Shown here in pieces: positions 1 through 9,562 of a stretch of 64,000 nt of DNA; the first letter of the stretch is position 1; every line of letters starts with the position of its first letter. A program made the position numbers and the translations under genes. The notes below the pieces were generated by a model that did no database searches, was not told the DNA's origin, and saw only the letters and a list, made by a program, of their open reading frames with translations. The DNA lies in assembly GCF_029714425.1 (NCBI RefSeq), contig NZ_CP121668.1:8515501-8579500 (forward strand), written 5' to 3'. Source of the DNA: Bradyrhizobium sp. CB2312 (GTDB taxonomy: Bacteria; Pseudomonadota; Alphaproteobacteria; Rhizobiales; Xanthobacteraceae).

Positions 1-833
1 CGCATCTCTTCTGATGAGGCGGTTGCTCTGGCCACGCTGCGCAGCCCGTGGTCATCGCCTCCGAACAATGAGGCAACCAGGAACAATCCGCCAAACACAA
101 CCGGTATAAAAGGAAAATCGAACCTGATCGTCAGTAGCGCAAAGTGGGTGGTGAGACCGGCCACGCACATCGCAAAGAGAGCGATTACACCGAACGATCC
201 GACGAATTGTGCAAGTCTGTCCGGAAACAAAACGAACCCGGTCGTCAACAGGGCGATGCCGCCGATCGTGAGCGCGAGAAATCTGTAGCGGATGAAATAG
301 GTGATGTTGGCCCGGTTCGCGAGTACGGCCGAGCGATGTTTTGACCCCATCTGCCAAGCGAATACAACAAACAAGGCAAGCAGGATCAACATGGCAAGCG
401 CAAGGATGAGCAGCATGTTCCGCTCGAAGGCGAGCGCTTGGTCCTGAATGCGGAAGATACTTCCGACTTCCTCGACCTCACCGATCTTTTCAGCCGGGCG
501 CGAGGCGAGTTGACCTGCCGTCGCGGCGAGGATCGGCAGAGCCCCGAGCACAACGGGCGCAGCTTTGCTATAGAAGGCCATGCGCCCCTTAACGGGCGGG
601 ATATGAGGCAGGGTTGCGGCGCTTAGCTGGAAAGCGGCCGCCCAGATCGTTAGCGCAATCAGGCCCACGGCGACGAACTCCTTGAGCGTTACCCACCCAA
701 TGTCGTCAGCGGCTATCCGGTAGAGCTCCTGAATCTGATCCGGCAAGTACAGCAAAATTGAAATGCCGACCGAAAGAACAGCAATCCACCGGAGGTTGCG
801 GAACAATGTAAAAATCTGCTCGCGCACAGTCAT
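1..833 (-). CDS. Multi-pass membrane protein, C-terminus beyond left edge
   Basis: The frame is open from an ATG at 833 to the left edge, so about 277 N-terminal residues are visible and the rest lies outside the window. The visible part is an integral membrane protein with hydrophobic segments near residues 16-30, 53-70, 92-108, 140-160, 185-203, 211-233 and 242-258, and a charged loop at about 110-138. There is no cleavable signal peptide and no catalytic motif in view. I do not recognise the family. Some membrane-anchored bacterial enzymes carry a comparable multi-TM N-terminal half followed by a soluble domain, so a catalytic domain beyond the edge is possible; that is a guess. That the gene is real rests on uninterrupted coding sense and regular TM spacing. 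Confidence 0.7.
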   Translation of the reverse strand, partial: MTVREQIFTLFRNLRWIAVLSVGISILLYLPDQIQELYRIAADDIGWVTLKEFVAVGLIALTIWAAAFQLSAATLPHIPPVKGRMAFYSKAAPVVLGALPILAATAGQLASRPAEKIGEVEEVGSIFRIQDQALAFERNMLLILALAMLILLALFVVFAWQMGSKHRSAVLANRANITYFIRYRFLALTIGGIALLTTGFVLFPDRLAQFVGSFGVIALFAMCVAGLTTHFALLTIRFDFPFIPVVFGGLFLVASLFGGDDHGLRSVARATASSEEM

Positions 834-1441
834 CGCGTCAATGTCCCATAGTGTTATCGGAGCTAGTCCTGAGCGAGCAATAGGCTTTGGATTCTGGAAA
901 TTCGTACCGACCCTCGTCGAAGGCCGGCGTGGTAGATAGCGGGCGGTCCGCAACAAATTGACCGGAGATCTCCTATCGGACACCGCTGTGAAAATTGAGA
1001 ACGTAACCTACAGTAGTGGCGCGATTTATCTAACGTTCTCTTGAATCGTCAAGAGATTTTCGATGCCAAGAATCAAGACCCGTGATGTCGGCGTTTTTCG
1101 CTCTCGATCCGCCACCTTGCGCACTTTTTCTTCTCTCATTCGCTTAGAGCGCAATAAAGCCGCATGACCGCACCTCTCTCTCGCGGTCGATCGCAGATAG
1201 TCATCACTGGACGCGGGCTTCAACCCTTACGGACACGCGAACAGCGTCAGGCAATCCGCTACTATGGAAGCTTTGCGACCTCACACCGATCGGGCCCGCC
1301 TATCTGCAACCTGCTTATCCAGCCACTGGGGACATGTGATCTCGGCTCGCCTACGTTCGTTCCGGTGCCATCAGCATAGCAGCGCCAGATGTCGGATATG
1401 TCTCGGCCACTGCCCGACTGAACGTTCGAGACTGTTCTTGA
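834..1441. other. Stretch without a recognisable gene
   Basis: About 600 bases upstream of the left-edge membrane gene. Only short overlapping frames in several phases are present, none with convincing amino-acid content. It presumably holds the promoter of the membrane gene, but no clear -35/-10 pair was identified. Confidence 0.4.
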
Positions 1442-1813
1442 CGTGACAGTCGTAGGCTGTCGACTAATCAATCCAGCACTCCTGCGGAACGAGATCGCGG
1501 CCGTGCGAGTCGGCTGAACCCTGCTGCACGCCTTAGTCCCCAAGAGCAGGTCGCAGTCGAGGTAAATCTGGAGGACCGTGCTGCTCTTCCTCTCTCGCGC
1601 GAGCTCGATGTCGGCCACCTCAAGACCAGATACCAAGTCGGATAGACTTTCGACCGCACGGAGTCCGCACACATGCGGTATTTTCTCGAAGATTTTTCCG
1701 CGATGATCGATCTTACCCACACCGGACGATTTGGGTTGCTCGGCGAACACGTCGGGCCACGCTTTCCTTGGCGGCTATGGCATGAAGTCAGCTATGCCGT
1801 CCGCTCTCGATGA
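1442..1813 (+). pseudogene. Gene remnant with in-frame amber stop, unknown product
   Basis: One phase reads through about 122 codons with protein-like content (acidic and hydrophobic blocks, then an aromatic-rich tail with WRLW), interrupted only by a TAG at 1643-1645 and ending at TGA 1811-1813. The sense on both sides of the TAG looks continuous, so I read this as a decayed gene rather than chance. There is no convincing start codon and the 5' part may be missing. The family is not recognised. It ends about 125 bases before the abiE pair. Confidence 0.35.
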
Positions 1814-1903
1814 ACCGCTCCATAGGATTTGACCTGGTACACGGATTACCGCGTAAAATCAGCGATATAGAGCAATTATTGCATGATTTTTCAATGAAAA
1901 AAC

Positions 1904-1931
1904 TTGCGACTTGGGCCTATCGGACTATATT
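1904..1931 (+). promoter_or_regulatory. Candidate promoter of the abiE operon (leaderless start)
   Basis: TTGCGA at 1904-1909 and TATATT at 1926-1931 form a -35/-10 pair with a 16-base spacer. The ATG of abiEi (1939) lies where transcription would be expected to begin, so the transcript may be leaderless. An ACTA-N6-TAGT dyad (1924-1937) overlaps the -10 region. AbiEi proteins are known to repress their own operon by binding inverted repeats, so this dyad is a possible operator. No Shine-Dalgarno sequence precedes the ATG. Confidence 0.45.
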
Positions 1932-1938
1932 GCTAGTT

Positions 1939-2532
1939 ATGAGCAACCTCGAACAACTCAAACGCCACCTGAAACCGGGCCGCGCCTATCGGCGTGCGGA
2001 CTTGGCCCGTTGGTCGACGTCCGTCGACCGACATCTCAAACAGTTGGTTGAGCAGGGCACGCTCAAGAAACTTTCAGGAGGTCTCTATGCCTATCCGAAG
2101 GAAACGGCATTCGGCCCGGCTCCGGCTTCCGACAGGGATGTCGTGAGCGCCTTTCTGAAGGACGATACGTTTCTGCTGGCTTCCCCCAATGCCTACAACG
2201 GCCTCGGCGTGGGTACGACGCAGCTTTATGACAAGACCATCGTTTACAATCACAAGCGCCACGGCCTGTTTCAGCTCGGCAATCGTAAGTTTGCTTTCCG
2301 CATGAAGCCGCGCTTTCCAAAGTCTCTGACCACGGAGTTTCTGCTCGTCGATCTTGTCAACAACCTTGATCAACTTGCCGAAGCCAAGGACGAGGTTCTC
2401 AAGCGCGTTGAGCAGCGCGCCATGTCGTCTGACCGTCGTCGCCTGCGCCGCGCAGTGCGCGAATACGGAAACGAACGCACGAAGAGATTCTTCGATCGTG
2501 CCTTAAGACCGGGCGAACTGCGTGCCACGTGA
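1939..2532 (+). CDS. abiEi: AbiEi-type antitoxin / transcriptional regulator of a type IV TA system
   Basis: The protein has 197 residues from ATG 1939. The open frame reaches back to 1810, but the ATG at 1939 sits just after a promoter-like sequence and starts a typical winged-helix segment. Residues 1-60 are helix-rich and basic (spacing ADLARWSTSVDRHLKQLV), ending in a short beta-wing (GGLYAYPK) as in AbiEi N-terminal domains. The C-terminal part is the usual antitoxin domain. In AbiE systems this protein represses the operon and counteracts the AbiEii nucleotidyltransferase. It overlaps the downstream toxin start by 11 bases, which implies translational coupling. The coding sequence itself looks intact, although its partner toxin frame is broken. 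Confidence 0.8.
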   Translation: MSNLEQLKRHLKPGRAYRRADLARWSTSVDRHLKQLVEQGTLKKLSGGLYAYPKETAFGPAPASDRDVVSAFLKDDTFLLASPNAYNGLGVGTTQLYDKTIVYNHKRHGLFQLGNRKFAFRMKPRFPKSLTTEFLLVDLVNNLDQLAEAKDEVLKRVEQRAMSSDRRRLRRAVREYGNERTKRFFDRALRPGELRAT

Positions 2533-3471
2533 TTTCCTTCACAATCATCCGCAGTTCGCGGATCTGATCCGGATCGTGGCCGAAGAAAAGGGCATTGATC
2601 CAGCCCGGTCGAAAAAGGCTACTGGATCATGCATTCCCTTTATGGACTTCAAAAGCTTGGCTTCACATTCCAGCTCAAGGGCGGAACGTCACTTTCCAAG
2701 GGCTATCAGATCATCAACCGATTTTCGGAAGATATCGATATCCTGATTGAGCCTCCGCCTGGCCAGGCTTTGAAGACAGGCAAGAACCACGACAAACCGG
2801 CTCATATTCAGTCACGGAAGGCTTTCTTCGACTGGCTTGCGCAGAGGATCAAGATTGACGGCATCATAAAGGTCGAACGCGATACCGCGTTTGACGATGT
2901 CCCGGGCTATCGAAACGGGGGCATCCGTCTGATCTGTAACAGTATCACCGAACCGATGGATGGGCTGCGGGACGGCGTTCTGCTGGAGGCCGGCTTTGAC
3001 AAAGTCGCTCCAAATACGCCGAAGGATATCAGCTCCTGGCTTTACGACCGGGCCGTCGCCAGCAATGTCGATCTTATCAATAATCGAGCGAAGGCCGTGC
3101 CTTGCTATGATCCTGGCTACACCTTCGTAGAAAAGCTGCAGACGATCTCAACCAAATTTCGCAAACAGCAGGCTGATGGCAGCGATCCAGTCGGATTCAT
3201 GCGACACTACTATGATGCCCACGAATTGCTTCAACACAAAAAAGTCCAGGACCTCGTCGGCACAGACGAATACAAACAACACAAGCAAAAGCGTTTTCGT
3301 CAGGGCGACAATCAAAACATCGCCCAAAACGAGGCGTTCATTCTAATCGATGCGAGGACACGCGCGCTGTATGCAGACGCCTATGAGCGCAGAAGTTCGC
3401 TCTACTACGCGGGTAAACCAGCCTTCGAGCAGATACTGGCCGAGATTGGTAAGTGGACGGACAAGTTATAG
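2522..3471 (+). pseudogene. abiEii: AbiEii-type nucleotidyltransferase toxin, one-base frameshift
   Basis: Reading starts at GTG 2522, overlapping the antitoxin, with a normal AbiEii N-terminus. The frame is lost near 2611: adding one G would restore the expected RVEK-YW-I-MHS continuation into the long frame that runs from ATG 2629 to 3471. The long part has the polymerase-beta-type core: GGTSLSK followed by SEDIDIL, giving the G-S/T and D-x-D metal-binding motifs of AbiEii/AbiGii toxins. Full restored length would be about 316 residues, normal for the family. Starting at ATG 2629 would still give a 280-residue protein with the catalytic motifs but without the first ~36 residues. Whether the toxin is active depends on whether the missing base is real. 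Confidence 0.75.
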
Positions 3472-3492
3472 CCTAGTCGTTTCGCCGCGCGT

Positions 3493-4125
3493 TCATGGCG
3501 TGTGCCGACCCAGCGTACCATCTTGGTAAGCACGAATGAGATCGGCATCGGGATCGGGGTGCTCGACCAGCGCCCCTTCAAAGATGCCCGAGCGCAGGCA
3601 TTGTGCCGTAATCACCTCGAGATCATAAAGCGGATCGTCACCGCATTGCTCATAATATTGGTGCTACCTCTCGGAGTCGTAGACACCAGGCGCTCCTCCG
3701 TGGATCACCGAGTTGCGCAGCCGAAGAGGAAGTCTCAATCGATTATAGTCGAATCCATTTCCGCCGTTCTGCCCGATCGCATCGATGACTGCCTGGGTCG
3801 CGCGGCTTGAATCCCCGAAAATTGCATCCAACGCCATAAACAGCCAGGGGAGGCGCTCGTGTGAATCAAGCGGCCACGCTCGATAGAAGTATTCGAGCGC
3901 GCGATTTGTCGTCGCGTTAAATCGTTGGTCGGTCCAATTTGATCGGGAGCATAGAGAGCCAATCGTGATCGGATTGCCGAACAACTATGTCTTCGGACAT
4001 AGCTCGCATCTGCGGCTCACCAAATGTGATATTCATGCGCCCTCGTATGTCGAACGAACAGAAGCCACCGAACATGCTTCGCATCGAAAATTGATGCCGG
4101 TACTGGAGATGAGGCGTGAGCGCTA
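3493..4125 (-). pseudogene. Decayed HEPN-domain (ApeA-like) protein gene
   Basis: On the minus strand three pieces join into one protein-like reading. An upstream piece (about 4125-3915) is followed by a frameshift near 3950. The middle piece (3984-3664) contains LFMALDAIFG and later LRNSVIHGG, the R-N-x-(I/V)-H-G signature of Apea-like HEPN domains. After a TAG just beyond YDSER, the same phase continues for about 55 codons to a TGA at 3493-3495. HEPN domains of this class occur in RNA-targeting defence proteins. It lies directly behind the AbiE pair, so this end of the window may be a worn-out defence patch. The 5' end is uncertain and the gene is certainly not intact. Confidence 0.5.
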
Positions 4126-4335
4126 GGGCACCAAGACAGCTACTTTGATCTTGTTAGACGCCTGAATGTTGGGTGACCGTATGCCGAGCCAAGATGGCTG
4201 CTTTTTCGGTCCTTGCGTCCCAATTAGCTACGGGTGGAAATACTTCGGGCGAGAACGCGGGCACCCTTATGTTATGTCGAGATCACTTTCGCCGACTGAA
4301 CCGGGCTGAAGGAGAAAGAAGGCGACGAACGAAAT

Positions 4336-4619
4336 TCAGTCTCCACCACGACGGCACCAGCGAATAGAGCGCAAGGCAACTCTTGGGTTGAATAGTTCTG
4401 ATGCGGCGAGCAAATCGGCCAGCCTGATCTTTACGTCCTGCCCAATGAGCTCATTGTATGACTCCTCGAATTACCGGAGGAATGTTTCAGTAGCGAAAGA
4501 GCCGTGGTGCGCAATTGTAAAGGATCTGAGCTGGCTTTGTATATCGTTCATGGCTGTCGATCCGAGGTACGGCGGCCCTACCTTTCTTATGTAAAGCGCC
4601 GCGCGAACCGCAACCGGCG
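4336..4619 (-). pseudogene. Remnant of an unknown gene with in-frame TAA
   Basis: A minus-strand phase gives coherent protein-like sequence of about 90 codons, interrupted by a TAA at 4471-4473 and ending at TGA 4336-4338. Parts of the adjacent region 4620-4890 also look protein-like in a different phase, so an originally longer gene may have been frameshifted. No family recognised. Confidence 0.3.
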
Positions 4620-4912
4620 TCTAAAGAACACAAATGTACTGATGCGCTTCTGCCAGAGTGGCGTTCCTGGCGGACCGACCAAGAACCGATTTTCGAGCCC
4701 CTCGTCGCCTGGCGTACGGTACATGGCGGACAAGAGCAGCTCGATGGCTTGCAAATTTAGAGTGTCAGACGTAGCTCCAGAATAGCGGAGTATTGCAGAA
4801 AACCCCTTCCGGGACCTGACGGCTCCGTGGCCGAAACGTCGGTTCCCATTGTTGCCCACGCGCAAAAAAGGCTCATCAAATGGCCGCGCCTCGAGTCCTG
4901 CCTCTTCGCTCG

Positions 4913-5125
4913 TTATCGATGAGTGCCGTAACGGTTGCCAGTTCTCGAATTGAGATAAGTCCCGCCACGGTGTGACGAGCCGGATCCGCCCAAATAGCTG
5001 CCGCCATGACTGGTAGTGTGATGTCCGCCGCCGTAGCTGACGCGCCCTCCATGTCCTCCGCGTGCGTTTGCTTGTCCGATCACGCCGAGCAGCAACAGAC
5101 CGGCAACTATTGCAATCAACTTCAT
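4913..5125 (-). CDS. Small secreted Gly/His/Ser-rich protein
   Basis: The product has 70 residues. It begins with a classic signal peptide (MKLIAIVAGLLLLGVIGQANA, cleavage after about residue 21). The mature part of about 49 residues is built of glycine, histidine, serine and arginine. The C-terminus matches a pattern I know from many rhizobial small exported proteins (GSGSSHRGG, then NSRTGNRY). Function is unknown; histidine richness would allow metal binding, but that is inference. It stands alone on the minus strand among decayed sequences and looks intact. Confidence 0.75.
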   Translation of the reverse strand: MKLIAIVAGLLLLGVIGQANARGGHGGRVSYGGGHHTTSHGGSYLGGSGSSHRGGTYLNSRTGNRYGTHR

Positions 5126-5421
5126 ATTTCGCCCACCCCTTTCGAATGTCGAAGCCTATCCAAGCGCAGCCGATGAGTGATAACAACCTTTGATACGCGC
5201 AAAATGTGCAGCTTTCCGCAGAGAAAACTGGAGCCGAGCCGCTTTCCGGCGAGTAAAGCGCGCGCTTGCCCCCGAAATGTCTCGATCTCCAAATGGAGTC
5301 GCTGACCTCGTCTGAATGCCCAATCCGATCGTGCAGAAATACCGCACACGAAGGACCCTCTACGCTGATTATCATCATGGCCCCGATGCTAACATAGGCC
5401 TGCTACTTCTCGGGGCCAACA

Positions 5422-5805
5422 TTGTCATCGCAGGAATTTTCCACCCAGCCGACTGCTGCAGCCGATCGGGATCTAACCTTCGTAGTAATTGAGCGTCATC
5501 GCGAGCTGTCGGCGCATTACGATGCGGCCATGTCCATATCTGCGAAGCTCGACGGGCCCGAGTTTGATGCCGCCGACGAAATCAGCAGTCAAAGGAACCA
5601 TGCTCTCGCGGAGCATGCGAATGTGCTCATCCGTTCAACGCCAACGACGATCGCGGGCGTTATTGCTCTGATCCGTTACGTAAGCAGCCTAAGAGAGTGG
5701 GAACTTCCCGATGATGATGCATGGTATGGGGTTTTCTTAGAAGGACTGGCAGACGCGGTCGATCGAATCGCCATGGCGCAACGGCTTTGGCGAGACGGCG
5801 ATTAA
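5422..5805 (+). CDS. Conserved-looking hypothetical protein, 127 aa
   Basis: An acidic, largely helical cytosolic protein without signal peptide or membrane segment. Residues 15-65 look like one long charged helix pair and residues 85-125 form a second helical region. I recognise no domain; proteins of this size and composition are common in Bradyrhizobium genomes. It is followed after one base by a tiny membrane-protein frame (5807-5893), so the two are probably co-transcribed. Confidence 0.65.
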   Translation: MSSQEFSTQPTAAADRDLTFVVIERHRELSAHYDAAMSISAKLDGPEFDAADEISSQRNHALAEHANVLIRSTPTTIAGVIALIRYVSSLREWELPDDDAWYGVFLEGLADAVDRIAMAQRLWRDGD

Positions 5806-5806
5806 C

Positions 5807-5893
5807 ATGGCGCTCGCTGTCATCTTCCGCGGCATACTTTTCTGGGGGGCCATTGCTGCGCTTCTCTATTTCGTGTGGAATTTGCCCTTCTGA
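5807..5893 (+). CDS. Tiny single-TM protein, 28 aa
   Basis: The ATG at 5807 lies one base behind the stop of the preceding gene, and the frame ends at TGA 5891-5893. The product is almost entirely one hydrophobic helix (about residues 4-24) with a short basic N-terminal part and a WNLPF end. Its spacing suggests translational coupling to the 127-residue protein. Function unknown; chance cannot be excluded for so short a frame. Confidence 0.4.
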   Translation: MALAVIFRGILFWGAIAALLYFVWNLPF

Positions 5894-6113
5894 AGCCCGA
5901 CGACTAGGGGCTCGCCCGAACCAGTGTGAGCAATGAGGAGCGGCGATCACTCGGCGGCCCTCAAGCAGAGCATCGCGAGATTCAATCGGGTCAACGCCTG
6001 ATGTGGATTGTAGCTGTCCGCACAACCTCGACAGTGCCTGAGTTGGCCACGGTCGCGCGGCCCAAACTCGTCTTAGCGTCAACAAAGACCCACGGCGGCA
6101 CTAGTCCCGGCCT

Positions 6114-6413
6114 CTAGGTAGCTTTCTTGTAGTTGAAGTCGACTTTGGTGAGCGGCTTGTGGCAGTAGTAGCTTCCCTTGCTCAAAGCCGGGCTGATGCT
6201 GGGATCCCGCTAGCTCGCACCCCAGTCGCATCAGGTTACATTGCAGCCAGAGCCTCTGCTTTAAATCACGCTTGCTGCGCCGAGAAAGGGTCCCGACATA
6301 CGAGCCCGTGCGGAGACGGTACAAATGCTTTCATGTTCTGCTCCTGTGCAGCAATAGCCAAACTAAATGTGGCCAATTGTCCCGTTGCCTTCCAGACCGC
6401 CGAAATTTCCTAA
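6114..6413 (-). pseudogene. Remnant of a small, probably secreted, protein gene
   Basis: On the minus strand a hydrophobic, signal-like stretch (ATFSLAIAAQ) is followed by protein-like sequence interrupted by TGA and TAA codons and one frameshift, then a coherent end (SYYCHKPLTKVDFNYKK) closing at TAG 6114-6116. The pieces read as one short exported protein that has decayed. No family recognised. Confidence 0.3.
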
Positions 6414-6986
6414 GTGAGGCATCTCGTTCAGCGCTGACATTGTAGCGCTCAATGAAAATCGATTAATGCAACAAATCTAGGATCAGCGCTAAATTCGGCG
6501 GCTTGCCGGCTTCTTGCGTGGTTTTTGTTGCACGGATTATCGGTTTTCCGCGGCAGAGCGCGATGCTCGAGCACCGCGCCTGCTGTGATCATGGATAAAG
6601 GCCTGCGACGTAGCGGATTGGGAAGAAAGGCGGTGACTGGGATCTTAATAGCAACTGATCCCTCCTGCCCGGGCGAAGAACTGGCCTTGGGCGAAGCCCG
6701 TCCTATGACCTCATTTCTTGCTTTGCGTTACGACTAGGGTTTACCCGCTGAGCGTTGATGCCGGCTCTACCGCCGACGGAAGCAATAGCGGGACAAGGCG
6801 CGGCTTACCGGTGCCGGCCTACGTCATCAGAAGCGCAAATTGCGGAGATCAGATTGTTGATTCTCGAAATGATTGCGCCGCAAAGCCCCAGCGATCACAT
6901 CGCTTGACCAAACTGCTCGTTAGTTCCGTCCTGCTCGGCAATGCCGCATTCGGCTGCGTCTTCCTCACGTTCAGGGCATAGCTTCG
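6414..6986. other. Stretch without a recognisable gene
   Basis: About 570 bases with only short, mutually overlapping frames and no coherent protein sequence. The N-terminal part expected of the DUF2235 gene fragment that follows (its DGTWN motif) is not found here. Confidence 0.4.
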
Positions 6987-7412
6987 CCCTGCACCGGGAG
7001 GGTGCTGTTCGTAAATTGGCCGCAAACTGCGAACGCGACGTCCACGGCGGCCTGTATTTCGAGCAGGTATGTTTCCTGGGCGTGCACGCCGATATCGGCG
7101 GCGGCGATTTGGAAAACGAAGCCGGGTGGGATGTGGCCCTGAACTGGACGGTTGCCGGCGCATCGCTTATCCCGGATCGGCTCAAGCATGACCAAAGCTT
7201 CCTGCAGCTTTCGCCGGACCCGGCCGGCCCCCAGCACAAGGAGCAGGCCCGGTGGATTGCTCAAGGCCGGCATGCGTTGCCTACCCGTGGATCCAAACGC
7301 GGTCGAGTCCACCTCCGCTGCACAAATCCGTCAATGCGCGCTTGGCGGCAGGGCCGGTCCTGCTGTACGACCGACGGGAAACTATCGTCCCAACAACATG
7401 AGCGTACACGTC
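6987..7412 (+). pseudogene. C-terminal fragment of a DUF2235 (Tle1-like phospholipase) gene
   Basis: The plus-strand frame contains YFEQVCFLGVHADIGGG, which fits the conserved V-x-F-x-G-V-H-x-D-(V/I)-G-G-G block of DUF2235 proteins, the alpha/beta-hydrolase domain of T6SS Tle1-type phospholipase effectors and relatives. A short helix (ALNWTVAGA) follows, as in the family. After about 7270 the sense moves to another phase (LHKSVNARLAAGPVLLYDRR, resembling the family's IH-x-SV-x-R end), so at least one frameshift is present. The N-terminal half is missing. It ends just before the convergent end of the subtilase gene. Confidence 0.5.
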
Positions 7413-7600
7413 GACTTCAAGCATTACTTCGACCAGATCACACCGACCCGCCGAGACTTGGTCGCTGACCATATCGAGCTCAATGGGAGAAGGCCAACTT
7501 TGGCGGTCGTCTATAGCTTTTTGGAGCTGTGTTCGGGCGGGGCAGGCTCGAGCGTGCCGCAAGGTCGAATTCGCTCCGTCGCGCCAAACTCGTGCTGCGA

Positions 7601-9406
7601 TCAGCTTCCTACCGGTGCTTTCGCTGCGGTCACGGAATTCAGCGCATTGACGCGTCCGCGCCCCCAAATGTTCGGCAATGGCGCAGGCGGGGCGTCGGCA
7701 TGGTCACCGAGCAGCTTGGCCACCTGATCTTGCTTGAGCGTGGGCTTCACCTGCAGCATTGCCGCAACCACGCCCGCAACATGTGGAGCCGCCATACTGG
7801 TACCCTGCTTGGCCGTAAATGGCTTGCCAGCAACATCGAGCTCCGGGTGCGGCTCGGCGTTGACGGCCTTCGCCGAAATGATCAACTGACCGGGCGCGCA
7901 CAGAGTGGGAAATTGACGGTCGTCCAACGTCGGTCCCTGGCTCGAGAACGCCGCGGGCTTGTGCAGATCGGCGGACGGTCTCGTAACGTATGCTCCAACC
8001 GAGATGGCCTTGAGCGCGGTCGCCGGAATCGTACCGGTACTTGCAGCGCTCGTTTGCGACGAGGTGAACGCGGTTGCGGGAATCCCCTTGCGTCCTTTCG
8101 GGGCACGCAGAAAGCCATGATAAACGCCAGCGTCGGCACCGGTCCCCACCGTGACACCCGACAAGGTAATCGACCATGTCCCAGGAGCAATCCGCAGACC
8201 GTCCCGACGAATGGCGATGCTGATCCGGTTCTTGTCGTGGCGAGGAACGGCAATGGCGGATGCGAGACTAACGGTCGAGCGGCCGAGCGTGCGCCGCACC
8301 GAGCCCCCGCTTGCCGCGAGCGACATTGAAACTCCCGAAGGATCGGTGACAACTACATCGAACCTTTCCGCAGTCGACTTCAGGCCGTACCAGATTTCGA
8401 TGTCCAGCTCCTTGGCCATCTGCCTGTCATCGATGCGGAAAGTGATCCGATCGGTGGCGCCGCGCGCGACCCTGCCCCGAACGTGCTTGTTCTTGTTTCC
8501 ATCGTTGCCGGCTGAGACGACGATGGCGCGCCCCTCAGCCCCGAGCGCAGCATCAATCGCCTTTTCATCCAGGCTACGACCGTCGCGCGCGCCCAACGGT
8601 TGGCCCAAACTGAGATTGATAACGCAGGGACAGTTGCGCGCTCTCGCTCGTTCCTGGATGTATTCGATCCCCTGCCGTATCAAGGCGAAGTTGAACTTGG
8701 TCGCGACAACGATCAGATCCGCGGCCGGAGCCATTCCGACGAAAGCTGTCGCCGGGCCGCCGGGCGAAGCGGCGCCATTGCCAGCGGCAATTCCCATGAC
8801 ATGGCTTCCGTGTGGATCGTCAGGCACGTCCTTGGTGCGCAGCGGCCGTCCACCCGTTCTCAACGCGTCATTTATGGCAGTTTCGGTGAATTCCACACCA
8901 CTGCGAGCCGTACCGTCAACATTGTTTCCGGGAGAACCTTCCGAGGGAAAGCGGGGCGGACGACCCGGTCGTGCCGGCACGGGTTCGAGGCGCTGGTCCC
9001 AGATCGAGAGGATTCGGGTCTTGCCATCGGGTTTGCGAAAGCTCGCATGCGTATAATCGATGCCAGTGTCGACGATGCCGATGATCACCCCCTTCCCCAC
9101 TTCGCTCCCGATCACGGGCTGCAGCACGTCAGCCTTGATGTCGGATCGGCTAACGTCGAATGGCGAGTATAGCGTGCGCGCGAGCTCTATATATTCGATG
9201 CCCAGGCGGTGGACCTCGGGCAGGCTCGACAGCGGCATCTCGGCAGAGATGATGCCACCGGCCGTCGCGTGCAGCCGCATTCCCAAGGCAACAAGTTCCT
9301 TAAGATCGCCATGCCATTCGAACGTGACCGGCACCCGTGTCGTCGCCCGCTCGTGTGCGGGCGTGTCGTCGTACATCCATTGCAGATGCGGATCGATGAC
9401 CGTCAT
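7601..9406 (-). CDS. Subtilisin-like serine protease (peptidase family S8)
   Basis: From ATG 9406 the protein has 601 residues; a GTG at 9439 would add 11. GAGAAG precedes the ATG. The S8 triad is complete: Asp113 in GIVDTGIDYTH, His199 in DPHGSHVMG, Ser537 in GTSMAAPHVAG, with the oxyanion Asn301 in SAGND. About 100 residues precede the catalytic domain and could be a pro-region. No signal peptide is visible. An insert of about 170 residues between the oxyanion Asn and the Ser motif is beta-rich and resembles the inserted domain of large subtilases. The gene is divergent from the giant-protein operon with about 157 bases between the two starts, suggesting shared control and perhaps processing of those proteins (inference). 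Confidence 0.88.
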   Translation of the reverse strand: MTVIDPHLQWMYDDTPAHERATTRVPVTFEWHGDLKELVALGMRLHATAGGIISAEMPLSSLPEVHRLGIEYIELARTLYSPFDVSRSDIKADVLQPVIGSEVGKGVIIGIVDTGIDYTHASFRKPDGKTRILSIWDQRLEPVPARPGRPPRFPSEGSPGNNVDGTARSGVEFTETAINDALRTGGRPLRTKDVPDDPHGSHVMGIAAGNGAASPGGPATAFVGMAPAADLIVVATKFNFALIRQGIEYIQERARARNCPCVINLSLGQPLGARDGRSLDEKAIDAALGAEGRAIVVSAGNDGNKNKHVRGRVARGATDRITFRIDDRQMAKELDIEIWYGLKSTAERFDVVVTDPSGVSMSLAASGGSVRRTLGRSTVSLASAIAVPRHDKNRISIAIRRDGLRIAPGTWSITLSGVTVGTGADAGVYHGFLRAPKGRKGIPATAFTSSQTSAASTGTIPATALKAISVGAYVTRPSADLHKPAAFSSQGPTLDDRQFPTLCAPGQLIISAKAVNAEPHPELDVAGKPFTAKQGTSMAAPHVAGVVAAMLQVKPTLKQDQVAKLLGDHADAPPAPLPNIWGRGRVNALNSVTAAKAPVGS

Positions 9407-9562
9407 GTCGCTTCTCGCAATCGGTGGAGGGTAAGACACGTTCGATATTGACCGATCAAGCGTTCTACGGCAAGTTGCAAGGGGGATCTTGGACCATTTC
9501 GTCCGACCGCATTTCTGGACTTCCTGTTTTCGGCACGACGTTTTTGCTTAGGGGATTGGACC

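Noticed and set aside
4587..5378. A 263-codon minus-strand frame
   Set aside because: It overlaps the clear small secreted protein (4913-5125) in another phase and has no coherent sense in that part.
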